Assembly: GCA_030427985.1 (NCBI GenBank)
Contig: JAUIBH010000003.1
Coordinates: 1-64,000 of the forward strand
DNA from: Bacteroidia bacterium
GTDB lineage: Bacteria; Bacteroidota; Bacteroidia; Flavobacteriales; Flavobacteriaceae
Length of the DNA stretch: 64,000 bases
Direction of reading: 5' to 3'
Below are positions 25,716 through 33,799 of the stretch, in pieces. The notes beneath the pieces were generated by a model, which was not told the origin of the DNA, did no database searches, and saw nothing but the letters and a program-made list of their open reading frames with translations. How positions within the stretch are numbered: the first letter of the stretch is position 1; each line of letters opens with the position of its first letter. A program made the position numbers and the translations under genes.

Positions 25716-26129
25716 AATGTTGCTATTTAGGTTGATGTGTTACGAATCTGCAATCTAGGTTGGACAAAAGACCACTGTACTCCAAGACTTAAGAATAAGA
25801 TTGATGCTTGCTCTTGAGTCTTGCTATTTGGCTCTAGAATCTATTCGATTTGGGAAACAACTTGCCTAATTTTCAACATCGTGAATCAAGTCCCGCGCAA
25901 GTGAAAGATCTACTTTAGGTATGGGGAACTAAAAAATAAGGAGCAGGTAACGGACATGCCGTTATCGTTATTTAAATATACTAAAAAAATGTTAACAAAA
26001 TTCAATTGTATTGAATTTCACTGGATTCAAATAATTTAAAATCAATTATTTAGCCTTTTTCTTACAAATATCCAGTTTCATCCATGCAAATCTATTTTAC
26101 CAGCTTTGGGGTGATGACAATTAAAGAAA
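25716..26129. other. Intergenic region upstream of the SnoaL-like operon
   Basis: Over 400 bases without a supportable gene. It holds two clear inverted repeats: TAACGG-N5-CCGTTA (25948-25964) and a perfect 9+3+9 repeat (25998-26018). The promoter for the minus-strand SnoaL-like gene must lie here, but I could not fix it. Confidence 0.55.
25998..26018. repeat. Perfect 9+3+9 inverted repeat
   Basis: Arms AAATTCAAT and ATTGAATTT around TGT. This is an operator-like site about 280 bases upstream of the SnoaL-like start. Confidence 0.5.
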
Positions 26130-26155
26130 AAGCCCAGATGAGTTCATCTGGGCTT
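26130..26155 (-). terminator. Intrinsic terminator of the TonB receptor/DUF4249 operon
   Basis: 12-bp perfect stem AAGCCCAGATGA/TCATCTGGGCTT (26130-26141 with 26144-26155). On the minus strand TTTTCTTTAA follows. It lies 13 bases past the DUF4249 stop. Confidence 0.85.
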
Positions 26156-26167
26156 GTTGGGAAGGAT

Positions 26168-27010
26168 TTATTCAAAAGTATAAGTAGTTTTTATAGCCTC
26201 TGTGACCCGGAAATACCCATAGGCAATGTTGTTTGGATTATCCGCATTCACACAATTGCCTACTAAAGGCACTGGAGTTGGACTAAAGGGGTTTCCTGAG
26301 TTTTCATACTGTTCCACGAGTAGTCTCAAATAGTCATGATATTGTTTAGATATGCCGTAAAAAGCTATGTCTACCGTTTCTCCAGGTTGAAATTCTGTGA
26401 TACCATCATCCTCGTCGGCTAATTTTTCATAGTAGATAGTGAATTCATTCCCATCAATAAACTCATCTTTGATGTAATATAGCTCTGGAAAGAGATTTGC
26501 CTCACTTTTAAAACGAAGAAAGTAATAGTTTTCAATGTTTGCAGGATCCTGAAAAGTCACGTTCACCTCCAAGGCATCTTCATCTTCTCCATCTTCGATG
26601 GATTGGTAGACATCCACAATATCACTCGCACCAACCAGGGTCTCGGTGGCCGAATATCGTTCATCGTTATAAATGACTTCCAATGTGTAGGTGTTTCCTA
26701 TCACTGGAATAAAACTGGAGGTCGTGTATTCGCCATTATTTTGATCCTCAAAAACAAATTCAGCCCCTGAATCTTCATTGGTGACCCTTACCGATGCTCC
26801 GAGAACAGGAGCAATTTTTTGTTCAGCAAAATAAGGGGTTGAAGTGCTCAATAAAATGGTCTGGTCACTCCCTGTAGTACCTCTTTCCCAATCCAGCGAA
26901 GCTTCAATGGTAAGTCTCGGTGGAGCTTCTGGCACATCAACTTCAACAACATCGGTGCAAGAAACGCCGATAAGTAAAAAACAGAAATAAAATATGTGAA
27001 ATGGTTTCAT
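26168..27010 (-). CDS. DUF4249 lipoprotein, partner of the TonB receptor
   Basis: 280 residues. The lipoprotein signal is FYFCFLLIGVSC. It has the DUF4249 signature of an immunoglobulin-like start (RLTIEASLDWERGTTGSDQT) followed by ASVRVTNEDSGAEFVFEDQN and IGNTYTLEVIYNDERYSATE. DUF4249 proteins are encoded with TonB-dependent receptors and are probably surface-exposed ligand-capturing lipoproteins, a SusD-like role by analogy. It starts 4 bases after the receptor stop, so translational coupling is likely. Confidence 0.87.
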   Translation of the reverse strand: MKPFHIFYFCFLLIGVSCTDVVEVDVPEAPPRLTIEASLDWERGTTGSDQTILLSTSTPYFAEQKIAPVLGASVRVTNEDSGAEFVFEDQNNGEYTTSSFIPVIGNTYTLEVIYNDERYSATETLVGASDIVDVYQSIEDGEDEDALEVNVTFQDPANIENYYFLRFKSEANLFPELYYIKDEFIDGNEFTIYYEKLADEDDGITEFQPGETVDIAFYGISKQYHDYLRLLVEQYENSGNPFSPTPVPLVGNCVNADNPNNIAYGYFRVTEAIKTTYTFE

Positions 27011-27014
27011 CAGT

Positions 27015-29414
27015 TTAGAATTTAAAATTATAGGTTACAGAAGGCACAATGCCAAAAATGGCGGTTCGGGTGGCCTCGTTGGCCCCGGTCTCCAAATTTT
27101 GACCAAAGGAGATGGAGGCCGCATTTTTCCGATTGAATACGTTGTAGATGCCAAAGACCCATTCGCCCTTCCATTTTTTATCGGGTCTTCGGTTGGGACG
27201 ATAGGTAGCAGAGACATCCAAGCGGTAGTAAGCGGGCAATCGGTCTGCGTTGCGCTGTGAATAACTGGCAATGGAAACGCCTTCGTATTGATACTGTCCA
27301 TTGGGGTAGGTGACGGGGCGTCCAGTTTGATAAATGGCATTGGCCCCAAAACTCCATTTGTCATTTAACTGATAAGCTCCAGTGAGGGAGATGTCGTGAG
27401 TACGATCATAAGGCGTACTGTACCATTCGCCATTGTTGATCCCTGGGCCACCTGCATTGCCCCCAGGAGTGCGCTGCTCAGATTTGGCCAGGGTATAGGC
27501 CACCCAGCCCGTAAATGCTCCTTCATTTTTGCGTAGCAACACTTCGAGACCATAGGCACGGGATTCACCGGAGAGTACTTCCCGTTCAATGGTGTTATTG
27601 CCGATCAGGTCAGAGCCGTCAATGTAATCAATCCGATTGTCCACGGTTTTGTAGAAGGTTTCCACTTCCATGGAATACATTTTGTCCTTGAAGTTTCTGA
27701 AATATCCTAAAGCAAACTGATCGGAAAGTTGTGGTTTGATGTATTTGCCACTGGGTGTCCAAACATCAATAGGCGTTACCGCTGAAGTGTTGGACAGCAA
27801 ATGAATGTATTGGGCCGCTCTGGAATACCCCGCTTTTACCGAAGAGACCTCGTTGAGTTGATAGGCCAAGGATACTCGGGGCTCAAAATTGCTGAACGTT
27901 TCAATGCTCTCACTTTTTGAATATATAGTCTCGCCAATGGGATCCTGCCGCTCGTAAATGCGCAGAGTACTGTTGTACACCAACGGACGGTCATTCGCAT
28001 AGTCATTCAAAGGTTGTCCCCCCATCCGGTTAAAATGACTGAACCGAATCCCATATTGAGCTGTTAGGTCATCGGTTAGTTTATGTTCTGCATTAATATA
28101 AACAGCACTTTCCAGGGCTCTTTTCTTGTCTAACTGCAATTCATTGATGGCAGAAGTTGGACTTGTGGGCTTTATCTGTCCTGGATCAAATACATACTTT
28201 ATGGTACTTGCTCCAAAATCCAATTTAAAGGCATCATTGAAATAATACTTTAGATCGTACTTAATATTATAGTTTTGGATCGAGGAAACCCAATCAAACT
28301 CAAAATCGTTGATGTTGAGTTCGTAATCGTAATTGCTATAGATTAAGGAAAGGTTAGAAAAGAGCCTGTCATTGAAAATATGGTTCCAACGAAGGTTTCC
28401 AGATGCGTTTCCATAACTGCTACTAAAAGAGCCGCCTATATCAAAGAGGTCGCGTCCAAAATATCCAGATAAATACAGACGATTGTTTTTGTTGAGGTTA
28501 TAGTTGGTCTTCAGGTTGAGATCATAAAAACTGGCACTGTTGTCCTCGCCAGCCAGTTTTAGGAAGAGATGGGCATAGGAACCTCTACCTGCCACCAAAA
28601 AAGAACCGCGGTCATTGAACATAGGTCCTTCCAGGGCCAATCGGCTGGATATGGCGCCAATGCCTCCGGTCATCTCAAAGTTTTTACTGTTTCCGTCCTT
28701 TTGGCGAACATCCAAGACTGAGGATACGCGGCCTCCAAATCTGGCAGGAATACCGCCTTTGTATAATTTTAGGTCCTTGACCGCATCCGCATTGAATACT
28801 GAGAAGAAACCCAATAGGTGGGAGGTGTTGTAAATAATGGCCTCATCCAGTAACACCAAGTTTTGGTCCACTGCGCCGCCACGCACATGAAAGCCGCTGG
28901 AGCCTTCCCCGTTGCTGGTAACCCCGGGAAGAATCTGCAACGACTTAATGATATCTACTTCACCTAAAACCACGGGCATTTGTTTCACCGTTTTAATGTT
29001 GAGTTTGGAAACACTCATCTCAGGTTTGCGGAGTACGGCGCGTTCAGGCTCTTCGGCAGTGACTTCAACCTCATCCAATTGCGTGGAAAATTCCACCAGT
29101 TCCATATTCAAGGTGATATTTTTATCTAAAACCACTTGCTTGCTGACTTCATTAAAGCCCATATACGAAAAAATGAGGGTATAAGAACCTGGAGGGGCAC
29201 TGATTGAATAGAAGCCATACTCATTGGTAATAGCACCAATGTCTGTTCCTTTTAAAAAAATGGAAGTACCAAAAAGGGTTTCCCCATTGCTTTGGTCGGT
29301 TACTTTTCCACTGATGGTAAAATTGTTTTGGGCTTGCACTAACGATGAGCCCAATACAAGGGACAGGGCCAAGCACCAATAGGCTGGCCCGTTCCTTTTT
29401 TTGTTTTGTTTCAT
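27015..29414 (-). CDS. TonB-dependent outer-membrane receptor
   Basis: 799 residues. A signal peptide ends VQAQNN. There is a CarboxypepD_reg-like domain (~25-110, GKVTDQSNGETLFGTSIFLKG), a plug domain (GEVDIIKSLQILPGVTS, GFHVRGGAVDQNLVLLDEA, FSVFNADAVKDLKLYKGG), then a beta-barrel ending in the aromatic strand VPSVTYNFKF. It is an energised importer of an unknown substrate, co-transcribed with the DUF4249 lipoprotein and read divergently from the glycoside-hydrolase-like gene. No sigma/anti-sigma regulator is adjacent. Confidence 0.93.
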   Translation of the reverse strand: MKQNKKRNGPAYWCLALSLVLGSSLVQAQNNFTISGKVTDQSNGETLFGTSIFLKGTDIGAITNEYGFYSISAPPGSYTLIFSYMGFNEVSKQVVLDKNITLNMELVEFSTQLDEVEVTAEEPERAVLRKPEMSVSKLNIKTVKQMPVVLGEVDIIKSLQILPGVTSNGEGSSGFHVRGGAVDQNLVLLDEAIIYNTSHLLGFFSVFNADAVKDLKLYKGGIPARFGGRVSSVLDVRQKDGNSKNFEMTGGIGAISSRLALEGPMFNDRGSFLVAGRGSYAHLFLKLAGEDNSASFYDLNLKTNYNLNKNNRLYLSGYFGRDLFDIGGSFSSSYGNASGNLRWNHIFNDRLFSNLSLIYSNYDYELNINDFEFDWVSSIQNYNIKYDLKYYFNDAFKLDFGASTIKYVFDPGQIKPTSPTSAINELQLDKKRALESAVYINAEHKLTDDLTAQYGIRFSHFNRMGGQPLNDYANDRPLVYNSTLRIYERQDPIGETIYSKSESIETFSNFEPRVSLAYQLNEVSSVKAGYSRAAQYIHLLSNTSAVTPIDVWTPSGKYIKPQLSDQFALGYFRNFKDKMYSMEVETFYKTVDNRIDYIDGSDLIGNNTIEREVLSGESRAYGLEVLLRKNEGAFTGWVAYTLAKSEQRTPGGNAGGPGINNGEWYSTPYDRTHDISLTGAYQLNDKWSFGANAIYQTGRPVTYPNGQYQYEGVSIASYSQRNADRLPAYYRLDVSATYRPNRRPDKKWKGEWVFGIYNVFNRKNAASISFGQNLETGANEATRTAIFGIVPSVTYNFKF

Positions 29415-29545
29415 TTAATGATTTGAATTAAGAATTACGATTCGTTTTTTGATGTCTTCGCTTTAATGACATTTCAAAAAAGCAAAGGTTGCATGGGAAT
29501 GAAAAAAAGAAGTTAACACGGAACGTGAGGTATTCGTTTGGGCAG

Positions 29546-29560
29546 AGACGTTGTTCGTCT
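29546..29560. promoter_or_regulatory. Short inverted repeat in the divergent promoter region
   Basis: AGACG-N5-CGTCT, 62 bases before the start of the plus-strand lipoprotein gene and 131 bases from the receptor start. Its operator role is only suggested by position. Confidence 0.3.
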
Positions 29561-29622
29561 AAGTTTCAAAGGGGAGACCAAAAAGATTGCCTAAATTCAC
29601 TTCATCACATAATTGCAAAACA

Positions 29623-30732
29623 ATGAATAAATTCCTTTTGGCGATGGCCGTGGTGCTGTCCTTGACCGCTTGTACAGAAAAAAACAAAATTCCGGTTTAC
29701 GCTTGGATTGGAGGTCCAGGAGAAGCCACCGACCAAGAATTGGCGACCCAATTTTCAGATTTGAAAGAGAAGGGTGTGGATGGACTGATGTACAATGGCG
29801 GACATGACCCCCAGACCTATAAACGCGTCGGGAAATTGGTAAAAGAGGCGGGAATGGAGTTCCATACTTGGATTCCCACCATGGTACAGGGCGAAAATCC
29901 AAAGTTGAAAAAGGAATGGTACGCCATCAATGGAAAAGGAGAGTCGGCTTTTGATAAGCCTGCCTATGTCCCGCATTATACATTTTTGTGTCCGAGTAAG
30001 GAAGGGGTCTATAACTTTTTGGCCAATCTCTATGGGAGTGTGGCCGAAATAGAGGAAGTGGACGGCATTCATTTGGATTACATCCGCTTTCCCGATGTGA
30101 TTTTGGCTAGAGGTCTATGGGACAAATATGGACTGGTGATGGATAGGGAATACCCCCAATTTGATTATTGCTATTGTGATGATTGCACATCGGCCTTTAA
30201 AGAAAAAACAGGAATTGACATCAAAGAAATGGAAGACCCTGCCCAAGTGGCGGAATGGAAACAATTCCGATATGATTTGATCACCAATATGGTAAACCGA
30301 TTGGCAGATGAAGTCCATTCCAAAGGAAAAAAGATAAATGCAGCCGTTTTTCCAGGCCCATCCATAGCCAAAAAATTAGTGCGACAAGATTGGGGCAAAT
30401 GGAACTTGGATGCCATTTATCCCATGAACTACAATGATTTCTATTTGGAAGGCCCAGAATGGGTAGGGGAAATGGTGAATGAAGAAGTGGCCACGGCAAA
30501 AAACAATGCTCCAGTGTATAGCGGATTGTTCATTTGTCCGAGACCTGAGAAAAAAGGAAGTGAAAAAGACCCGGAAAACCATGGCTTGCTTCCCGAAGAA
30601 ATAGGAGAGGCCATTCAGAGCTCCATGGAGAATGGCGCAACAGGGATTTGCCTGTTCACCCCAGGAAGAATGACCGAAGCCCATTGGAAAGCCTTTGACG
30701 AGGCCATTCATAAAGAGTACAGTGTAAAGTAG
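29623..30732 (+). CDS. Glycoside-hydrolase-like TIM-barrel lipoprotein
   Basis: 369 residues from ATG 29623, which gives the lipoprotein signal MNKFLLAMAVVLSLTAC; a TTG at 29587 is less likely. The barrel reads GVDGLMYNGGHDPQTYKRVG, MEFHTWIPTM, DGIHLDYIRFPDV, NAAVFPGPS and LDAIYPMNYNDFYLEGPEW, which resembles the GHL10 (DUF187-type) putative glycosyl hydrolases. The Asp/Arg in HLDYIRFP are in the strand-4 position typical of the clan. A pair of CxxC-like Cys (YCYCDDC) is present. Substrate unknown. Confidence 0.82.
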   Translation: MNKFLLAMAVVLSLTACTEKNKIPVYAWIGGPGEATDQELATQFSDLKEKGVDGLMYNGGHDPQTYKRVGKLVKEAGMEFHTWIPTMVQGENPKLKKEWYAINGKGESAFDKPAYVPHYTFLCPSKEGVYNFLANLYGSVAEIEEVDGIHLDYIRFPDVILARGLWDKYGLVMDREYPQFDYCYCDDCTSAFKEKTGIDIKEMEDPAQVAEWKQFRYDLITNMVNRLADEVHSKGKKINAAVFPGPSIAKKLVRQDWGKWNLDAIYPMNYNDFYLEGPEWVGEMVNEEVATAKNNAPVYSGLFICPRPEKKGSEKDPENHGLLPEEIGEAIQSSMENGATGICLFTPGRMTEAHWKAFDEAIHKEYSVK

Positions 30733-30753
30733 TTGTTTAATCATTAAGTGTTT

Positions 30754-30785
30754 GCCCTGCAATCGATTGGTTGTGGGGCTTTTTT
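30754..30785 (+). terminator. Intrinsic terminator of the glycoside-hydrolase-like gene
   Basis: 9-bp stem GCCCTGCAA/TTGTGGGGC with two wobble pairs (30754-30762 and 30771-30779) followed by six T. Confidence 0.8.
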
Positions 30786-30791
30786 CTGCAA

Positions 30792-30863
30792 CAGTTCATC
30801 CAGCCAAAACAACAATTCGGTAATTCTTTCTTTCCAAAACCTTTCATTCTTGACATTTTTGAT
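30792..30863 (+). repeat. 2TM-cassette upstream element, copy 1
   Basis: 72-nt block that aligns without gaps to 32395-32466. Shared sub-blocks are CA(G/A)TTCATCC, AAAACAACAATTCG (14/14), TTTCC and CCTTTCA, all at the same spacing, with variable spacers between. It lies 115 bases upstream of the kinase start. Confidence 0.65.
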
Positions 30864-30891
30864 TCATCAATCAGAGAATCATCGGTCAAGA
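30848..30891 (+). other. Structured leader stem upstream of the kinase gene
   Basis: Outer arms TCTTGAC (30848-30854) and GTCAAGA (30885-30891) enclose inner arms TGATTC (30860-30865) and GAATCA (30876-30881), all perfectly complementary. It sits directly before the terminator-like hairpin at 30896-30947. Confidence 0.5.
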
Positions 30892-30895
30892 CCAT

Positions 30896-30947
30896 AAAAA
30901 GGGCGTGGAAACTTTTTGCTAATTTTAGCAGGCATGCGCCCTTTTTT
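30896..30947 (+). terminator. Terminator-like hairpin in front of the kinase gene
   Basis: Perfect 10-bp stem AAAAAGGGCG/CGCCCTTTTT (30896-30905 with 30937-30946) and a further T; a minor hairpin GCTAA-TTTT-TAGC-like element sits in the loop. It ends 32 bases before the kinase ATG and is the second terminator in this gap. It therefore either ends a small RNA or acts as an attenuator. Confidence 0.65.
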
Positions 30948-30978
30948 ATATGAAGGGGAAGTATAAATAGCATCTGGA

Positions 30979-32322
30979 ATGGAAAAGGCAATCAAATATA
31001 TAGGCAAACTATTATCTATTGCGATACTGGTGGGCCTTGTAATAGCAACCATCTTTATAGGGTTGGAAGCACTTACCGGTGGGGATGTGGCCTTTAATGC
31101 CGAAATGATGCGTGAGGTGGGGTATTACATTTTTTATTCCATTGTACTGACTTTCCTCAATAGTTTCTATTATGATTATGTGAACCATAAAGTTGTATGG
31201 AAACGATATGCCAAATACCGTTTGGCCATAAGCGCCCTTGGAGGCGTCCTTGTTACCATGATCGGCATTTTGTGGATCAGGATGGTGCTTGGCTTGGGTT
31301 TTGAAGGAAAGGACTGGGAAGCCTTTATTGCAAGTGAAGAACCTGCATTTTATGTTGTGGCCCTTCTGATTACCATGGTGGTCTCGGTGTTTTTCCATGC
31401 GGTATATTTCTATAAAAATTGGCAAGAAAAACGGGTAAAGGAGCAAAAAATCATTGCAGGCACAGCTTCTGCGCGCTTTGATGCTCTCAAGAACCAATTG
31501 GATCCCCATTTTTTGTTCAATAGCCTGAATGTACTCACCAGTCTCATTGAGGAAGACCCGGACCAGGCCCAACGATTCACTACCTCCCTGTCCAAAGTGT
31601 ATCGGTATGTGTTGGAACAGAAAAACAAGGATTTGGTCACCGTCGATGAAGAACTCAATTTTGCTAGAACCTATGTCCGGCTTCTAAAAATGCGGTTTGA
31701 AGACAGTATCGTTTTTGAAATTCCCGAAAAGTGCACCATTCCCGATGCCAAAATTGTTCCGCTTTCATTGCAATTGCTACTGGAAAATGCGGTAAAGCAT
31801 AACGTGGTAACTACATCCAAACCATTGCATATCAAGGTTTTTGAGCAAAACGGGATGTTGGTTGTGAGCAATAACCTCCAAGAAAAACAAGTAGTAAAGA
31901 AGAGCAGCGGTGTGGGGCTGCAGAACATCAAACAGCGCTACAATATTTTAACGGACCGTGAGGTAACCATAACAAAAAATACCTTGGATTTTAGTGTTTC
32001 CTTGCCCATGCTCACACAGCAAGTGTCCTCCGCAGAGACCCAGCAGAGTTATATTGAGGAAAAAAGATACGCTAAGGCCAAAGAACACGTGAAGGCCATC
32101 AAGGATTTCTACAGTAATCTAATCGCGTATTGTATTGTGATTCCGTTTTTATGGTGGATCAACTTTCGGACAACCGATTTTCTTTGGGCCTTCTTCCCAA
32201 CCATAGGCTGGGGTTTTGGGGTTTTGGCACATGGCATGGAAGCTTTTGGCTATAATCCATTGTGGGGCAAACGCTGGCAAGAGCGAAAGATTCGGGAACT
32301 CATGGACAGTGAGGATTTTTGA
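30979..32322 (+). CDS. LytS-type sensor histidine kinase with C-terminal 2TM domain
   Basis: 447 residues. Four membrane helices (~10-30, 48-64, 80-105, 124-145) precede a His_kinase domain with DPHFLFNSLN (His 177), then the HATPase boxes LLENAVKHN and GVGLQNIKQRYNIL. Unusually, residues ~359-447 add a complete 2TM domain (RYAKAKEHVKAIKDFYSN, IGWGFGV, WQERKIRELMDSEDF) closely similar to the separate proteins encoded next door. The kinase should phosphorylate the LytTR regulator at the end of the cassette. The 2TM tail may let it assemble with the small 2TM proteins (inference). Confidence 0.92.
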   Translation: MEKAIKYIGKLLSIAILVGLVIATIFIGLEALTGGDVAFNAEMMREVGYYIFYSIVLTFLNSFYYDYVNHKVVWKRYAKYRLAISALGGVLVTMIGILWIRMVLGLGFEGKDWEAFIASEEPAFYVVALLITMVVSVFFHAVYFYKNWQEKRVKEQKIIAGTASARFDALKNQLDPHFLFNSLNVLTSLIEEDPDQAQRFTTSLSKVYRYVLEQKNKDLVTVDEELNFARTYVRLLKMRFEDSIVFEIPEKCTIPDAKIVPLSLQLLLENAVKHNVVTTSKPLHIKVFEQNGMLVVSNNLQEKQVVKKSSGVGLQNIKQRYNILTDREVTITKNTLDFSVSLPMLTQQVSSAETQQSYIEEKRYAKAKEHVKAIKDFYSNLIAYCIVIPFLWWINFRTTDFLWAFFPTIGWGFGVLAHGMEAFGYNPLWGKRWQERKIRELMDSEDF

Positions 32323-32394
32323 TTTTTTCAGACAAGAGACAAGAGCGTTGGATCTCACCTTTAACCTTTTAACCCTTAACCCATAGCCCCTCCA

Positions 32395-32466
32395 CAATTC
32401 ATCCCTAAAAAACAACAATTCGCGAAACTACTTTTTCCTACGCCTTTCAGTATCCCGAATTTTGAG
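32395..32466 (+). repeat. 2TM-cassette upstream element, copy 2
   Basis: Second copy of the 72-nt element, ending 29 bases before the first stand-alone 2TM gene. Ungapped match with 30792-30863 in four conserved blocks (9/10, 14/14, 5/5, 7/7), with poorly conserved spacers between. Confidence 0.65.
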
Positions 32467-32495
32467 GTGTAATCAAAAAAACAAAATCATTCATT

Positions 32496-32774
32496 ATGGA
32501 AAACTTAGACGAATATAAATACCTTAGAGCAAAAGGAAAGGTAGAAAAAATCAAATCCTTTTATTCGAGCCTATTGGCTTATTGTGTCGTAATTCCAATT
32601 TTAGCGTATTTGAATTACAAAACCACTAGCTTCCCATGGGTAGTTTTCCCTGCGGTGGGCTGGGGCATTGGGCTTACGCTTCTGTGGATGTGTGCCAATG
32701 GCTACAATCCCATTTTGGGAAAAGATTGGGAGGAGCGCAAGATTCAAGAGCTTATGAAAGATAAAGATTTTTAA
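32496..32774 (+). CDS. 2TM domain protein 1
   Basis: 92 residues, a stand-alone 2TM domain. It has a basic N-terminal helix MENLDEYKYLRAKGKVEKIK, two membrane helices (YSSLLAYCVVIPILAYL and VVFPAVGWGIGLTLLW) and the conserved tail WEERKIQELMKDKDF. It is the closest relative of the kinase's C-terminal domain (shared NGYNPILGK versus FGYNPLWGK segment). First of four tandem paralogues; function unknown, a membrane partner of the LytS/LytTR system by context. Confidence 0.9.
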   Translation: MENLDEYKYLRAKGKVEKIKSFYSSLLAYCVVIPILAYLNYKTTSFPWVVFPAVGWGIGLTLLWMCANGYNPILGKDWEERKIQELMKDKDF

Positions 32775-32812
32775 CAATGCCTATATTTAGGTGACCATCT
32801 AAAGCAGGACAA

Positions 32813-33115
32813 ATGGAAAATTTAGATAAAGAAAGTAAGTACATGAGGGCAAAAGAACGGGTGGATGAACTTAAAAAGTTCTATGCCAACCTGTGGTCCT
32901 ACATATTGGTCATTTCGGTATTGGCCTTGATCAATTACCTGACCAACAGGTTTAGCTATATGTGGTTTTTATGGGCCGCATTCGGTTGGGGCATTGGAGT
33001 GTTCTTTCATGCTGTGGGTACTTTCAACTTGAACCCTTTTTTTGGGAAAGGTTGGGAAGAAAGAAAGATAAAAGAGTATATGAAAGAAGATGAAAAAACA
33101 AAAAAATGGAGATGA
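32813..33115 (+). CDS. 2TM domain protein 2
   Basis: 100 residues, second of the tandem 2TM paralogues. It has a basic N-terminal helix (KYMRAKERVDELKKFYANLW), two membrane helices, FGWGIGVFFHAVGTFNLN and the tail WEERKIKEYMKEDEKTKK. It starts 38 bases after paralogue 1 and its stop is 2 bases before the chosen start of paralogue 3, so these genes are surely co-transcribed. Confidence 0.9.
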   Translation: MENLDKESKYMRAKERVDELKKFYANLWSYILVISVLALINYLTNRFSYMWFLWAAFGWGIGVFFHAVGTFNLNPFFGKGWEERKIKEYMKEDEKTKKWR

Positions 33116-33117
33116 TC

Positions 33118-33423
33118 ATGGATGATATGGAAAAAGATAAATACAAGAGAGCTAAAAAGCGCGTGGAGGAAATGAAGGGGTTTTATATCCACATGTCCAT
33201 CTACATTGTGATCAATGCATTTATCCTCGTAAACATCTATATGCATTCGGATAATTTTTGGCAATGGCCGCATTTCATCACTTTGTTTGCCTGGGGTATT
33301 GGCTTAACCATGCACGGGGCCAAGGTATTTGGATTCTGTTTACTATTTGGAAAAAACTGGGAAGAGCGGCAAATCCAAAAGTATATCGATAAAGACAAGA
33401 AAGACGCGGATAAATACGTGTAG
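33118..33423 (+). CDS. 2TM domain protein 3
   Basis: 102 residues from ATG 33118, which avoids overlap with paralogue 2 and places the start in line with the paralogues; ATGs at 33106 and 33112 are alternatives. It has YKRAKKRVEEMKGFYIHMSI, two membrane helices, FAWGIGLTMHGAKVFG and the tail WEERQIQKYIDKDKKDADKYV. Third of four in the array. Confidence 0.88.
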   Translation: MDDMEKDKYKRAKKRVEEMKGFYIHMSIYIVINAFILVNIYMHSDNFWQWPHFITLFAWGIGLTMHGAKVFGFCLLFGKNWEERQIQKYIDKDKKDADKYV

Positions 33424-33432
33424 CAATTCAAT

Positions 33433-33768
33433 ATGGAGAACCTGAAAAACAATACATATAACAAGGCTACCAAACGGGTCAAAGAATTGAAGGATTTTTA
33501 CCGACACCTAAAAATCTTTGTGGTGATCAATGCCATTTTGTACCTATTTAAAAGTGGGGTGTTGCAGCCATTTCTTCCAGAAGGGCTTTCTTTGGAGACC
33601 TACTACTTTAATTGGGTGGATGCCCATCTGATTGTTTGGATTTTGATATTGGCGGTCCATACGGCATACCTTTTTCGATATAAACTGACTTTCTTGAAGA
33701 AGTGGGAGGAACGACAAATTCAAAAGTATATGGATAAAGAAGAGAGCGAAACCAAGAAGTATCGGTAA
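33433..33768 (+). CDS. 2TM domain protein 4 (divergent)
   Basis: 111 residues. It keeps the N-terminal helix (YNKATKRVKELKDFYRHLKI) and the tail (WEERQIQKYMDKEESETKKY). The centre differs: the GWGIG motif before the second helix is replaced by FNWVDAHLIVWILILAVHTAYL. It has probably diverged for a different partner or stoichiometry. It is 9 bases after paralogue 3 and 31 bases before the response regulator gene. Confidence 0.86.
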   Translation: MENLKNNTYNKATKRVKELKDFYRHLKIFVVINAILYLFKSGVLQPFLPEGLSLETYYFNWVDAHLIVWILILAVHTAYLFRYKLTFLKKWEERQIQKYMDKEESETKKYR

Positions 33769-33799
33769 AAATGTATTACCATAAACAACCAAAACAACT

